Positions 45,750-57,510 of a stretch of DNA of 64,000 bases are shown in pieces (within the stretch, counting starts at the first letter, position 1; each line of letters opens with the position of its first letter). The notes under the pieces are model-generated. The model ran no database searches, was not told the origin of the DNA, and was given only the letters and a program-made list of their open reading frames with translations. Source of the DNA: Rhizomys pruinosus. Its lineage: Eukaryota > Chordata > Mammalia > Rodentia > Spalacidae. The position numbers and the translations under genes are program-made. Location of the stretch: contig VZQC01000392.1 in the NCBI GenBank assembly GCA_009823505.1, positions 2,917,469 through 2,981,468 of the forward strand. Direction: 5' to 3'.

Positions 45750-46205
45750 AGCCATCGCAAAACAGGCCTCTCCTGAGCAGCTGGGTCTGAGCAGCAGATG
45801 GGACCTGCCCAGCCTGCTCGGGCCCTGGAGCAGATGAAGGTGCCTGTCCAGCTTCCCACCCCCCTGAGCTGGCTCTTAACCTCTCCCCAACTGGTGGCTG
45901 TGCCAGAGCCACAGTCCTGGTGACTGGTGGCCAGATTTTGGGTGACCCTGAGTCCTTCAGGCTGAGGCCCAGGGCTGCCTCCAATCTTGGTGCTCCCAGC
46001 CTGTATTCAACAGGAATTCTGGCTTAAGGGGACAGTTTCTATCACACTTTACCTCAAACATGTGGGGCCCTGGCAGTCCTCTGGGTGCCCCCTCTCCCAG
46101 CCACCCCTGCTGTGCAGCCCAGATGTGCATCATGACAATACCTATTTATTGTATTTTATCTATATGGAAATATATTTATATTGCTCTTTACTAAAAGTAT
46201 GAGTG
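45750..46205 (+). other. Tspear: Tspear 3'UTR (end not certain)
   Basis: There is no AATAAA or ATTAAA in the 500 bases after the stop. The AT-rich stretch at 46135-46200 holds the weak variant AATATA (46169-46174), followed by T-rich and GTG-rich sequence, a plausible but unproven cleavage region. Confidence 0.4.
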
Positions 46206-48678
46206 GTGTCCTATTTTTCTGGGGGCCTCAGCAGCGGGCATACACTATCCTTGGTCACCAAAGCAGAGACGCATCTTCCTCAGGGAAGTTCTTCTTGGAT
46301 CTCAGTTTACCCGTAATACACTGGGGCAAGTTTAGGTCAGGAATCCCAAGCCCACCTGTGGTATGCATCCCTCCCTCTCCCTGAGACCCCCACCATGGAC
46401 AGTGTCCCTGGCCGAGCTCCAACCCAGGCACTGAAGCTGGCTTTGGCACACTTGCTATTTTCTGTAGTTGGGGCCTGCTCAAGGCATGAGACCATGCCTC
46501 CCTGGATAGCTCTGGAAGTGACACAGATGCACCAGGGACCTTGAAGCAAGAAGCACTGAGGCCAAAGGCCATGAGGGACAGTCCTGTGCAAGAGATGGCC
46601 TGCAACCTCAGGTCCCGGAGACAGAAATGATGAACAGGCCAGGGAGGCGGCCTGCAAAGGGAGCCCAGCAGCTCCTGGACCTTCCACCGGCTGCCAGAGC
46701 TCTAATGCATGGAGGGACAGCTGAGCAACCACGAGCCACAGCATGTCACCAGGGCCACTCCAACACTCGGGAGGCAGAGACAAGAGGATGTTTGTGAGAC
46801 TGAAGCCAGCCTGGTCTACATAGCAAGTTCCAGGCCAGCTTGGGCAACAGGGAGACCCTGTTTCAAAGGAAAAAACAGCCACAATTGTGTTCTTGCTTGA
46901 TAAGCTGTTCACAGAAAGAAATGATGGGCAGCTTCTTAGTTTACTTTTGAATAGTTCAGCTCCGAAAGGGAGCTCTTAGGTAAACTTCATTCTAATGTGT
47001 GAGTACAACAGGCCCAGATGAAAATAGGACCCCACAGCACAGACACTCCCTGACCTGCCTTCACATGGGGTGCTGCCAGGCAAGTGGCGTCACCCCACAC
47101 CACCCCATCATTCCCAGAGGAAAGATCTCTGAAGCAAGTCTCAGCTGTGCAAGGATTTGGACTGTCAGTGCAGAGGTTAGCCCACAAGGAGGAGCCTGCC
47201 ACCCTGGCACGGAGGCGCCGTCCTGCGTTCCTGGGATGCACAGGGCTCCCTGCTGCCATTTCTTCCTCAGCAGCCTTCCTCTCAGTGGCACTCACTGAGA
47301 AGGGGTGTGCTCGCTGCTAGACTCCAGAGCAGGATAGATCAGTGTGGGCCCCATGAGCTGGAGGACGAGGGTGTGCAGCTGACTCTGACCGCCTTCTGCT
47401 GCCTCTGCCCCCAGCTCAGTGGAGGCACGTTCTTGGCGAGTTCAGGATGTGCCTAAGAAGGCCCCCATCTCACTCCTGCTCACCTCCTGTCTATGAGGGC
47501 ATCATTCTGCTCCTCTTCCAGAAAGAACCTGCCTTTCCAGCCGCATGGCTCCTCCCTTCCCACCACGGCACCCGTATCTGAGGGCAATGCCTGGACCAGG
47601 GTTCTGCTCAGGGCAGCCCTTCCTGACAGGGCAGACCAGGGGTTTGATGACCCCACATGTGCTTGGGGATGCATAACCCTCCTCTCAGTGGTTCCCACAG
47701 AGACCTGGGTCTCAGCTAGCTCCTGCCTCATTCTGTAGTGGGCTGTGCCACTGTGCTGTGTCTGCCTCCTACACTAGGGTAGCAGGGGCTCTCCACATAT
47801 CCCTGGACCCTGTGCCACAAGAGCCATGAGTGGTGCTGGAGGGAACCAGCTGGCTTGGACTTCAGGGCCCCTGGGTACCCTGTTATGGGTCTTCATCCCA
47901 GTAAGAGCCTCTCTCAGCCATCACTATTGGGCCACTGGTCATCAGGACCAGAGAGACGGAAGTCTCTCAGCCATCACTACTTGGGCCACTGGTCATCAGG
48001 ACCAGAGACGTGGAAGGACAACTAAGGAGTTCCCCTCTCGGCAGTGCCTCTCCACCCAGGCAGCTCTCCAGAAGGCCTCCGAGGCCCTTGAGACCACTTC
48101 CTCCATCCTTCCAGACAGTTCAAGTCTCCGAGGGGGGCCTCCCTGCCTTAGGCACTGGTTTTGGCCCAATGCTTGATGGAGACACAGTGCTCATTACTAG
48201 AGACTTTAGCATCTAAGTCTGGGCCCTGGCAGCCACAGCAGCCAATAGGTCAATTAAACGGACAGTAATGGTGAGACAGAGTGGAGATTTGCTCAATGTG
48301 GCCGAATCAGGAAAAGGAACAAAGGGGTACAGTGACTCCATACATCTGTCGTTGGGGTCCTAACGGGGGTTTAGGTTTAAATAGAAAGCAGGAGGCATGC
48401 ATAGCTCAGTAGTCCTGGTCTAGGTGTGGACCAAGGTGTGGACCCTATCACTGACTCAGCTTCAGTCTCTCCTACGGGGGGTTCTGACAAGCTGTCAGAA
48501 CTGTGTGAAATCTCATCCTGGGAGACAAGTGCCCCTCTGGCTGGCTCCAGGCCTCAGCATTTTCCTTCTTCCAGATGAGAGTGAGACTGAAGAAATTGCA
48601 ATTTCTTGGAGGGCCTTTCGAATAGTCTGATATCTAGAGGGCACAGCACAAGTATCTCTTTAGAATATCTTTATTTCT
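46206..48678. other. intergenic, B1 at 46752-46878, short direct repeat at 47909-48010
   Basis: No gene recognised. A degenerate B1 (+) lies at 46752-46878. A ~54-base sequence ('tctctcagccatcactatt' to 'ggtcatcaggaccagag') occurs twice in tandem at about 47909-48010. Confidence 0.6.
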
Positions 48679-48930
48679 GGGGCTGGAGAGATAGCCTAGC
48701 CATTAAGAGCACCGACCGCTCTTGCAGAGGACCCTGGTTTGAACCCCAGCACCCACATGGCGGCTAAGAACCGTCTGTAATTCCAATTCCAGGAGAACTC
48801 CAGTTCCAGGGGAATCCGAGACCCTCTTCTGATCTCCGCGGCATTGCACGACATGGGTGCACAGACCTACATGCAGACAGTACATTCATACACATAAAAA
48901 AATAAATTAAAAAAATTTTTTAAAAAAAGG
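48679..48930 (+). mobile_element. B2 SINE, full length
   Basis: 'ggggctggagagatagcctagcc' to 'ccaggggaatccgagaccc', 'catgcagacagtacattc', then an A-rich tail. Confidence 0.92.
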
Positions 48931-49617
48931 AAAAAAAGAATATCTTTATTTCTGTCAGGATAGTGACACACATACCTTCACTTTCGTGTCTCAGGCTGGG
49001 TGGAGTCATGACCTGGACAGGCTAGATCTCCTGGTCCTCTATGAAGAAGTCCCTGGGGTCAGGCCCACCTTTATGAAGAAGCCCCATGCCAGGCAGGTCT
49101 GCTTCTCCTCAGTCTAGAACCAAACTTGGATTTTCAGATCCCAAAACTAGGATTCCTCTGAAGTCTGTAGCTGACGGATGTGTGTGCCCAGGGGGAGGAG
49201 GGGCCAGGCCAGTGGGGCTAGGCTGACCCGGTTGAGCCTTGGCAGGGAAGAGAGCTTATGCTAGGACACTAAAAGCTCGTAAGACTTACAGGACTGAGAA
49301 AGTGTCCCACCATGCACTCACACAGCCCTGCAATCACTTTCCCAAGGCCTGGGTCTGGCTCTCTGAGTACCCAGGAGGCCTGCGTGTGTAGACCAGGATG
49401 TTGTCCCTGGAGTTCCTGACCCCAGGAGAGTAGACCAAGATTGCCAGGTGAAAACACAGAATGCCCAGAGAAAGTCAAACTTCAGACAAACGAATATCTT
49501 CCTGGTGTAAGTGTACCCAAAATATGACATGAGGCAGGTAGGCTGGGGAAGGGCTGGCTCTTTTGGGAGCTCGCTCCACAAAGAGCCTCTCTGGCTTACC
49601 TGCAGAGTGTGGATCGA

Positions 49618-49666
<49 letters not shown>

Positions 49667-49962
49667 GAAGGGGAGAGACGGACGTCCAGGTACCCGGGAG
49701 CCAGGCCTCCATCCTGCGATGGCCTGTGTGTCAATTTGGAGGGCATCTGTGAATGAAATTAATTTTAAAATCTGAACTTTGGGTAAAGCAGACAGGTGGG
49801 CCTCAAGCAATCAGTTGAAGGCCTGAAGAGCACAGAGATGTGCAGTGTCCACCAGGTTGGACTCTCCTGGGTCTCTACTCTGCCGCCCCTCACTGGACTG
49901 GACAGCCTCAAAGTCAGAGGGCCAGTCCCCAGACTCCCCATCCTCTCTGTTAGCCTGGTTGT

Positions 49963-50011
<49 letters not shown>

Positions 50012-51315
50012 TTATTTTTTTAGTGTTAGGCCTTAACTCCAGGACCTTGCACATGTTAAGCAAGCATGCCACCACCAAATCCAGAGCTAAATCCCTAATG
50101 CTTTTATTATTATTTTTATTATTTTGAGAGAAGCCCTTATTAAGTTGCTCAAACTAGGCTTGAATTCACTGCAGCCCAGGCTGACCTGTAACTTGTGACT
50201 TCTGCCTCCTCTCCAAAGCAATTGGTTCTTTTTCTCTCGGGAGCGCAGAAAAGTATGTAAGACAGATAGAAACAAACATCCCCAGGGTGTCCTGAGTCCA
50301 GCCCACCTGCCACCCCTAGCCTGCATCCACATAGAGATGGCATTATCCAGGGCTGTCACCAGCTATGTCCCCTCCAGGGGCACCTTTCTTCTTGGACTCT
50401 ATGTGTCTCAATCACCCAGGGAGCTGGCGCCAGGTAGGGGAGGCAGGCGACACCCATCCCCACCACCACGTGAAACAGGGAATAGAACTGTGTTTTCTGC
50501 CCAAGGCCTCCACTCTGGCTTTGGCTCTTCTGCTGGGTGAAAATAAACATAAAAGTGGAACCTGGAAATCAAGGGTTTTAAGCTCTGAGAGCAAGCCAAA
50601 GGGGAACGTGGAGAACCCTCAAATATTTACGGCGTGTTTACCGGCCGTTCCTCTGGGTTGCTTCTTGCTAGTGGTGCCGCAGGACAGGGAATCCTTAGTG
50701 ACAGCCTGCGATAATGAAAGGCCTCAGCTGACGAATCGCCATTTCCTCCACAGTTACATTTTCTGTAAGTTGTGTCTTCCTGCAGAAACCAGCCAGCGAC
50801 CGTCTCTGCTGTTGGCTTCTAAGCTTTGCTCCCTATAGCCAGGTGTGACCACACCCCTGTCACCTGCTTCCAAGACTGGACATGACTTTACGGTCCTCCT
50901 GTGGCGTTCTTTTATTTGCACTGAGGTCATTCCTCTCCATGCCAGGATTGCTGGGTTTGCCCTTTGACGTCCCCACCTCCTACATGTACCTTTGTCCTCC
51001 CAAACACACACATGCACACTATCACACACAAACATACATGTACTTTCCCACACGCACATGGCTTACGTGCACACCCCCACACCCTCCCACAGGTAACCCA
51101 GTACAAGTGTGTGCACATACTTTCTGATCCATCCCGACCAAGGACTACGTGACCCCGGGAGCCTTCCCATACATCAGGCTGCAGGCTGAAGCACAGAACT
51201 CCCTGAGAGTTGCGCAACGATGGTCCTCTGTTCTCACGCTGAGTGTCTCCAGAAGCTTCTCTGAGGTCAGATGCTGCACAGTATGGTCTAACAAGACTGG
51301 TATCAGTGGGATCAA
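48931..51315. other. intergenic with two microsatellites
   Basis: (AC)n at 49619-49664 and (CT)n at 49966-50009. No gene recognised. Confidence 0.6.
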
Positions 51316-51722
51316 CTAGCTCCTGTCCACCAGCTCCTGTCCACCAGCTCCTGCCCACCAGCTCCTGCCCACCAGCTCCTGTCCACCAGCTCCTGCCCAC
51401 CACCTCCTGTCCACCAGCTCCTGCCCACCAGCTCCTGCCCACCTGCTCCTGCCCACCTGCTCCTGCCCACCAGCTCCTGCCCACCAGCTCCTGCCCACCA
51501 GCTCCTGTCCACCAGCTCCTGTCCACCAGCTCCTGCCCACCAGCTCCTGTCCACCAGCTCCTGCCCACCAGCTCCTGTCCCACCAGCTCCTGCCCACCAG
51601 CTCCTGTCCACCAGCTCCTGCCCACCTGCTCCTGTCCAAAAGCTCCTGTCCACCAGCTCCTGCCCACCAGCTCCTGCCCACCAGCTCCTGTCCCACCAGC
51701 TCCTGTCCACCAGCTCCTGTCC
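51316..51722. repeat. 14-bp minisatellite (about 29 units)
   Basis: Unit ctcctg(c/t)ccaccag. Two units carry an extra C (ctcctgtcccaccag), and single variants ctgctcc and aaaagctcc are seen. The frames across it (PTSSCPPAPVHQLL, WWTGAGGQELV) are repeat products. Confidence 0.97.
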
Positions 51723-53967
51723 CTGTTTCGCCTGATGTTTGACACACTTGGCCTTGGGACACTGTTCCCAGCAGCAAGGGCTGTGAAATGGGGACACAGG
51801 GGCACTTGGTGCAGTCCTGGGGCACAGTGCATGGGAACAGGAGTACTGTGCCCTCAGCACTTCCTATCCAGTTGCGCCTATGCAACCTGTGCACACATGT
51901 GGGTTCTAAACCACCAACCAGTGAGAGCATGCTTAAGCACTGCAGTCCGCAGGCTGCTAGCACCTTCCAGCAGCCTAGATAGCAACATTGCCAACTGAGC
52001 TCTGGCAAGGACACTTCAGGTATACAGGTGATGACACCACACAGGGAGCTGGGCTCCCACGTGGGAATGGGGTGGAGTCACAACTCAGCCTACAATGGTG
52101 CCCACTGAGACCCTTCACCCCCACTATACCATTGACAGCTTATGAGGAAGCTGGGGTCAGGGGTGTCTGCCTGGCCTGTGGTCTCTGGGCGATTCTAAAG
52201 TTTGACTGTGATTCTGCAAAGGGCCTTCTTGGCTTATGCTGATTTTGTTTAATTTATGTGCAAGCACTGAAGACGGTCAGTGAAGATAGTCAGCTCTCCA
52301 GTGTCCACTGCACCTGGCTCCCTAGCACATTCATCCCGCAACATCCAGCCCTCCTCACACAGCTGTGCCCCCCTCCTCCCTCTTCTCGCCCAGCTGCCCG
52401 GCCCTGGCTCGTCACCCCTCAGTGTCCCATCCTGCAGCCAGGCCTCCATTCTCCTGCCAACCAGCCTTGTTCCAGCTTCCAGTCTGAGACGCCATCATGG
52501 GGCTGCTGGAAATATCTTGGAAAGAAGATCTGGTATGGCCGACGTCCAGCAGCAAGACTTCTGGACCACAGGGCGGTGGCTCAGTTCGATGGCACTCCAG
52601 TGGACCATCTCCTCAGGGAGCCGTTTCAGAGCCTTTGATTCTCCCAGCCCTGAACTGCTCCCAACCCTACAGCTTACAGCTGTCCTCAGGTCACCAGCAG
52701 GTGCTCGCTGCCACCTACCACTTCTCTCAAGTTCCAAGGTCACAAAGACCATGGAGGAGAGAAGCGAATGGAGGAAGAAGAGGAGGGAGGAGGGGAGAAC
52801 TGCTGGAAGGTCTGTGTCTGGTGGGAAGGCACAACAGGGTCGATGGCGAGCTGCAGAAGCAGAAAGGGACGAGAAGTGCTGGTCCACTCACGTCTGGGCT
52901 CCAGAGAGCTGAGCCTGGCTCCTCCCCCCTCACAGTGAGGGGCAAACACCCAGGCCACGTCTGCGACACTACGGGCATGCTACGTCTGCAACACTACGGG
53001 GACGGGAGGCTCATGTGCTGCTGCTGTCACAAAGTTAGTGGCCCAAAACTGCACAACTTCTCCAGGTCAGTGTTGCCCAGGACAGCAGCCCACACAGGCT
53101 CCAGGCTGAAGCCCAGCAGTGACAAGGCTGGCTACTTCTTGTAGTACTCCGTCTCTGTCCTTTCCACTCCTGGGGCTGCCCCCCACCCCCCAGTCATGAC
53201 ATCCAGCCCTACTCCAAGCCCAGCTGTCCTGGGTGCATCTTTTTCCTCTGGACAGTCTAAAAGTCCCTCCTGTTCATCATGGAACAACCCGGTAGTGTCA
53301 CTGGCCACCTGAACCATGGTCAGTAATGGACCTCAAGCCCCTCCCTGCCATGTAAGGAAACACATGGGTTCTGAGGAGGCAGGGACATCTGCTAGGGCCA
53401 CTTCTGGGTTCTTCTCGCTTTCCCTCTCTCCCACCTCTGTCTTCTCTCTTGTCTTCTCTCCTTCCTCTCCCTTCTCTGTCCTCTCTCTTCTTTCCCCCCT
53501 CCCTTCAGAGGAGCATTCAGACAAGATGAGAAGGTGGCTGCCCACAAGCCAGAAACACACCCAACAGGAGCCCCCACCTTCCCCACGCCTGCCCCCAGCA
53601 GCAGTTCTCAGACTTGCTTCTTGCAGCAGCCTGACAGGGGTGGAGGGACAAGATGGGGCTGTCTTTCTTATCCTTCCAGCTATTCATCTGACAGAGTGGG
53701 ACCATCTGCAAAGTCCTTCTGTGCCCCAGGCCCTGAAGTACCTGGTTAAAGCTGTCTACACTGCCTAGAAGAAAATTCAAAGGAAGCCACATCAGACTAC
53801 AGGACACAAGCCATGGAGACTAACCTTCCCTCTTAGACTCCAACATGGCCAGTCCACGATAAATATGTAATTCTTATGTAATTCTAATTCAAACTGAAAA
53901 GACGCCCTTCCTGAGAAGGCATGAGAGCATCTCAAAGAGGGCCATGACTGTTTAGAAAACTCCAAGT
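51723..53967. other. intergenic, nothing recognised
   Basis: Several overlapping open frames of 100-215 codons at 52250-53150 are in different frames with no family resemblance or splice support. I do not call a gene. Confidence 0.45.
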
Positions 53968-54050
53968 TGCAGGGTTGGGGATGTGGCTCAGTAATAGAGC
54001 AGGTGCTCAGCATGTGGAGTGACCTGGGTTTCATCCCCAGTACTGAGAAA
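53968..54050 (+). mobile_element. ID SINE
   Basis: 'gggttggggatgtggctcagt' to 'cctgggtttcatccccagtactgag', the BC1-related ID element, followed by a purine-rich tail at 54051-54139. Confidence 0.88.
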
Positions 54051-54139
54051 AGGAAGGAGGGAGGGAAGGAGGGAGGGAAGGAGGGAGGGAAGGAAGGAGG
54101 GAGGGAGGGAAGGAGGGAGGGAGGGAAGAGGGAGGGCAG
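54051..54139. repeat. (GGAA/GGGA)n purine tract
   Basis: The tail of the ID element has expanded into ggaaggagggaggga-type units. All-purine strand; triplex-prone. Confidence 0.93.
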
Positions 54140-54307
54140 AGCACAAAGGGGGTTCTTAGAGGTGTGTCCCAGAGTAATGTAAGGAGAAAAATTTTGTATG
54201 GGAACATCTCTCCCCATTCTGTCATGTGTCTCAGCAGCTAATCAAACTCCCTTACTGGCAACTGCATGTCCTGCCACACACCACTGACACAGCCAAGGTA
54301 CCAGGGC

Positions 54308-54308
54308 N
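54308..54308. other. single-N assembly gap
   Basis: One N directly left of a second (GGGA)n tract. The tract length is therefore unreliable. Confidence 0.9.
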
Positions 54309-54417
54309 AGGAGGGAAGGAGGGAGGGAGGGAGGGAGGGAGGGAAGGTGGGAGGGGAGGGAGGGAGGGAAGGTGGGAGGGGAGGGAGGGAGGGAGGGAGG
54401 GAGGGAGGGAGGGAGGC
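54309..54417. repeat. (GGGA)n purine tract
   Basis: About 27 units with a few interruptions ('aggtgggagggg', occurring twice about 31 bases apart). It may be the far end of one longer array with 54051-54139. Confidence 0.93.
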
Positions 54418-56526
54418 TGGTTCAACCATAGGACATAAATGTTTCTATAATGGAGGTTTTTTCCTCTTTGAAGAGGAGGTTTTCCTAAGGTGTAAACAAT
54501 GGCTGTTAGTGACCAGGGAAGACAGATATAGAACGTGAGGTGCTTGCCAAATCGATGACTTTACATGTTTTTAAATATAATTCAGTGAAGTTGCAACCAA
54601 GTCTACAGTGCTGGTGCTGTTGACAGCACTCGCCTTGCTCTCCAGGTCCCTTAGAAGCCACATGTGCAGAAAGTCTGCACAGTAACAGCACAGGGGACAC
54701 CAGCCAGAAGCTGAGGACAGACGCCAAACGGCTGAGTGGACTGGGATCCCGAGAAGGGTCCCCTGCAGCTGCCGAGGGGGGCTTACACCAGCAGGCCATG
54801 GAGGTGACCCTGCCTGGGTCCTCGACCACAGCTGCTGGATACCGAAAGCAGAGTGAGCTGAATCTTCTGGTGGCCAAGGTTTGCAGTGGGTGCCTAGAAC
54901 GCCTTCACCTCCATGTCCTGATATTGTGACTTCCAGATGGGCAGGCTCAGAATCAAAGCCACTTCAATCCTGAGCCCCAGAGGACAGAAGACAGAGGAGG
55001 ACCAGCGTTTGTGTGTCCCACTGACATCTGATCCAGTCACCCTGGTCTGAGGCGCCACAAGACCCAGAACCCTGGGAATCTGCCGATTGTTGGGCCCAGC
55101 CGCACAGATTAAGAGCCACCCAGGGGACCAGCACCCCTAACTTGTGTGACCTACTCTGCTTTCACCGGGTAAATGAGTGTGAGGGGGTGTGCCAGGTGGC
55201 TTCCCACAAGCTTCTATCTTCCCACCAGCTCCTGCCCCATACACCATGGAGGAGGTCCTGATATGGCCTAGGCCAAGCCTAACTCTAACTCTAACCCTGC
55301 CTGGCCAATGCTGCCTACAGACTCTAAGCCCTAGAGCCCCTGAGATCTGGGAAACACTTGCCACATCTGTCACCAGCTTTCCCTGGATCTGCTGTGTGTG
55401 AGACAGGCAGACTGAGTCACAGTGAGGTTCATGCCACCACCGGGCTACGGTAGCTGTGTCAGTCTTCATCCCCTGGCTGCTCACGAGCCGGGGACCAGCT
55501 GAGCCCTTACGTGGTCTTGCTTCAGCCTCTTTGCACAGAATGTAAGGGAGGAGGGGAGTCGTCCCTGCTGGCCTCTGCCAGGCACACGGCCACTTCTGAC
55601 TGCTAATGTCACCCAGTGACGCCTGGGTGTCCACTCCTTTTCTAGGCAGTGTCGTTGCCATGGTTACAGGTGCAGAACCAGTGTTTGGCTCCAAGCAAGA
55701 AGCATCACTGCCCTTGACCATGGTGGCTATGCAGACCTGGCCAGGCTGAGCACGTCTGCTTAGCCTCAAATGCTGCCCCGGCTGTTCTCCCATCTGTAGT
55801 TAAACAAGCTCTGGCCTTTTGTTTTGACAGCACCCCAAGGCCCAGTTCCCAAGTGACAGTGTCCAGGCCGGGTGTCTGAGACATGCATTCTGGCCCAGGC
55901 TGCCTGGAGCCAGCTACCCACAAGGAAGGGCTCCTGGGAGAAGCAACTGAAGCAATTGCTAGCCCTGTGCTATGGAGGTCATGGTCCTCTCCTGGTCAGC
56001 AGCCATGTCCTGAGCAGAGAGTATAGGTTATGACCTGCTTCTACGTTAACTCTGGGCTCCCACGGGGTCACAGCTTTTGCTGTGCATGGGCCTGGACCCC
56101 AAACCTGCCCCAGGTTCCTAAATGCACCTTCCTCCAGCTCTCCCCACCTACAGCCACGGCCTCTGCCCTGGACACCATCCAGGGGCCCTTTCCAATACAG
56201 GGCCTTTCCGCCTAAGCCCAGCACTAGGGTCCCTGGGTCAGGTCTCCCCAGCTTATGGTATGCGAGGAGGAGGAGTCCATGGACAGTTGAGAGAGCTGCA
56301 ATGGAGCAGTCCTCAGGAGCAGGAATCCAGAAGCAGCTGCCTGGAAAAGCTGAAAAGTCACGAAATGAACCCCGAAGCTGGGGAGACCCCTGAGCAGTCA
56401 ATGGCCCCAGACGCCAGGACAGAGGCCGAGGGGCAACACTCCAGGGCCACGCACAGGCCCTGCCAGCCTCCCGGGGAGAGGGGTGGCAAGTGTGCATGGT
56501 GCTCTGAGGGTGTGCTGCCAATGAGC
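54418..56526. other. intergenic, nothing recognised
   Basis: No SINE or gene recognised. A - strand open frame at 55979-56800 (273 codons) overlaps LTR sequence and looks non-coding. Confidence 0.45.
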
Positions 56527-57510
56527 AGGCTGTGCTGGACAGCTGTACTGTCCACTTGACACACCTGGGTTGAGGGAGCCGAAATTGGGGAATTCCCTCC
56601 ATTGGACTGGTCTGTGGCCACATCTGTGGAGTATTGTATTGATTGTTGAGTGATGTGGGAAGGCTCAGCCCACAGTGGGCGGTGTCACCCCTGGGGAGAT
56701 TGTTGTGTATTGTATAAGCAAGCAGGCCCTGGCATGGGCCAGGGGAGCAAGCCAGTAAGCAGCGTTCCTCCATGGCCTGTGCTTCGGCTCCTGCCTCCAT
56801 GTTCCTACCCTGAGTTTCTACCCCGGGCTACCTAAGTGATGAACTGTGACCCAGGAGATGTAACACAAATAAACCCTTCCCTCCCCAAGTTGGTATTGGT
56901 CAGAGTGTTTTGTCACAGTGATCAAAAACAAACTAGAACAGAAATTGGGGTGGTTTGGGGAGGATCGTGGAACCATTTGGAACTTTGGGCTGCAAAATCC
57001 ATTGAATGCTTAGAGTTTGTTGCTTTGGGACTTGGACCAGTTATGCTGAAAGAGTTGTAGACGATGGAGGCCTGGCTTATGAAGCTTCAAAGGGAAGCAG
57101 AGACCATCAGGGCTGTCTGTATGATATTTTTCAATTGAGAATTTGTGGGTTCTGGTCAGCCAGGGATGAAGAATCAGCTGTAAGTAACCAAACCAGAACC
57201 TGAAGGGAAACCTTTGCTTTTTGGGTTTTTTTTTTTTTAATTCTTTGTTTTACTGGGACAATTGATGCTGGTTAGCTGGGACTGATAAATCGGCTGTAGG
57301 TAACAAGGGACCAGCATCACTGTGGTGAAATCTGAGAAGAATGTCCTTAGGGTCAGCACAGAGAAGCTGTGGGCCAGAGGGAGCCCTAGTCTCTATCTCA
57401 AGCCAGAAGCAGGACTTGGTGATGTGTAAGAGTCTCCTATATGGTTCTAGTGCTGAAATGTGAAGGGGTCACCGAAAGCAGCTGAGGCTTGGCACTGTGA
57501 GAGGCCAGGA
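56527..57510 (+). mobile_element. MaLR-type element (LTR plus internal part)
   Basis: The LTR is about 56527-56941 ('ctgtactgtccacttgacac' to 'caaaaacaaactagaaca', with AATAAA at 56869). Non-coding internal sequence continues to about 57510, matching the complement of 27940-29017. No second LTR is seen. Confidence 0.6.

Noticed and set aside
51243..52014. Frames of 250-300 codons (PTSSCPPAP / GGQELVGRSWW)
   Set aside because: Products of the 14-bp minisatellite, seen on both strands and in several frames.
52250..53150. Cluster of 100-215-codon + strand frames
   Set aside because: They overlap one another in different frames, without splice sites or domains that would support a gene.
55268..55302. 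Telomere-like 'ctaactctaactctaaccc'
   Set aside because: Only three imperfect units; too short to call an interstitial telomere.
55979..56800. 273-codon - strand frame
   Set aside because: It overlaps MaLR LTR sequence, has mixed composition and no family resemblance.
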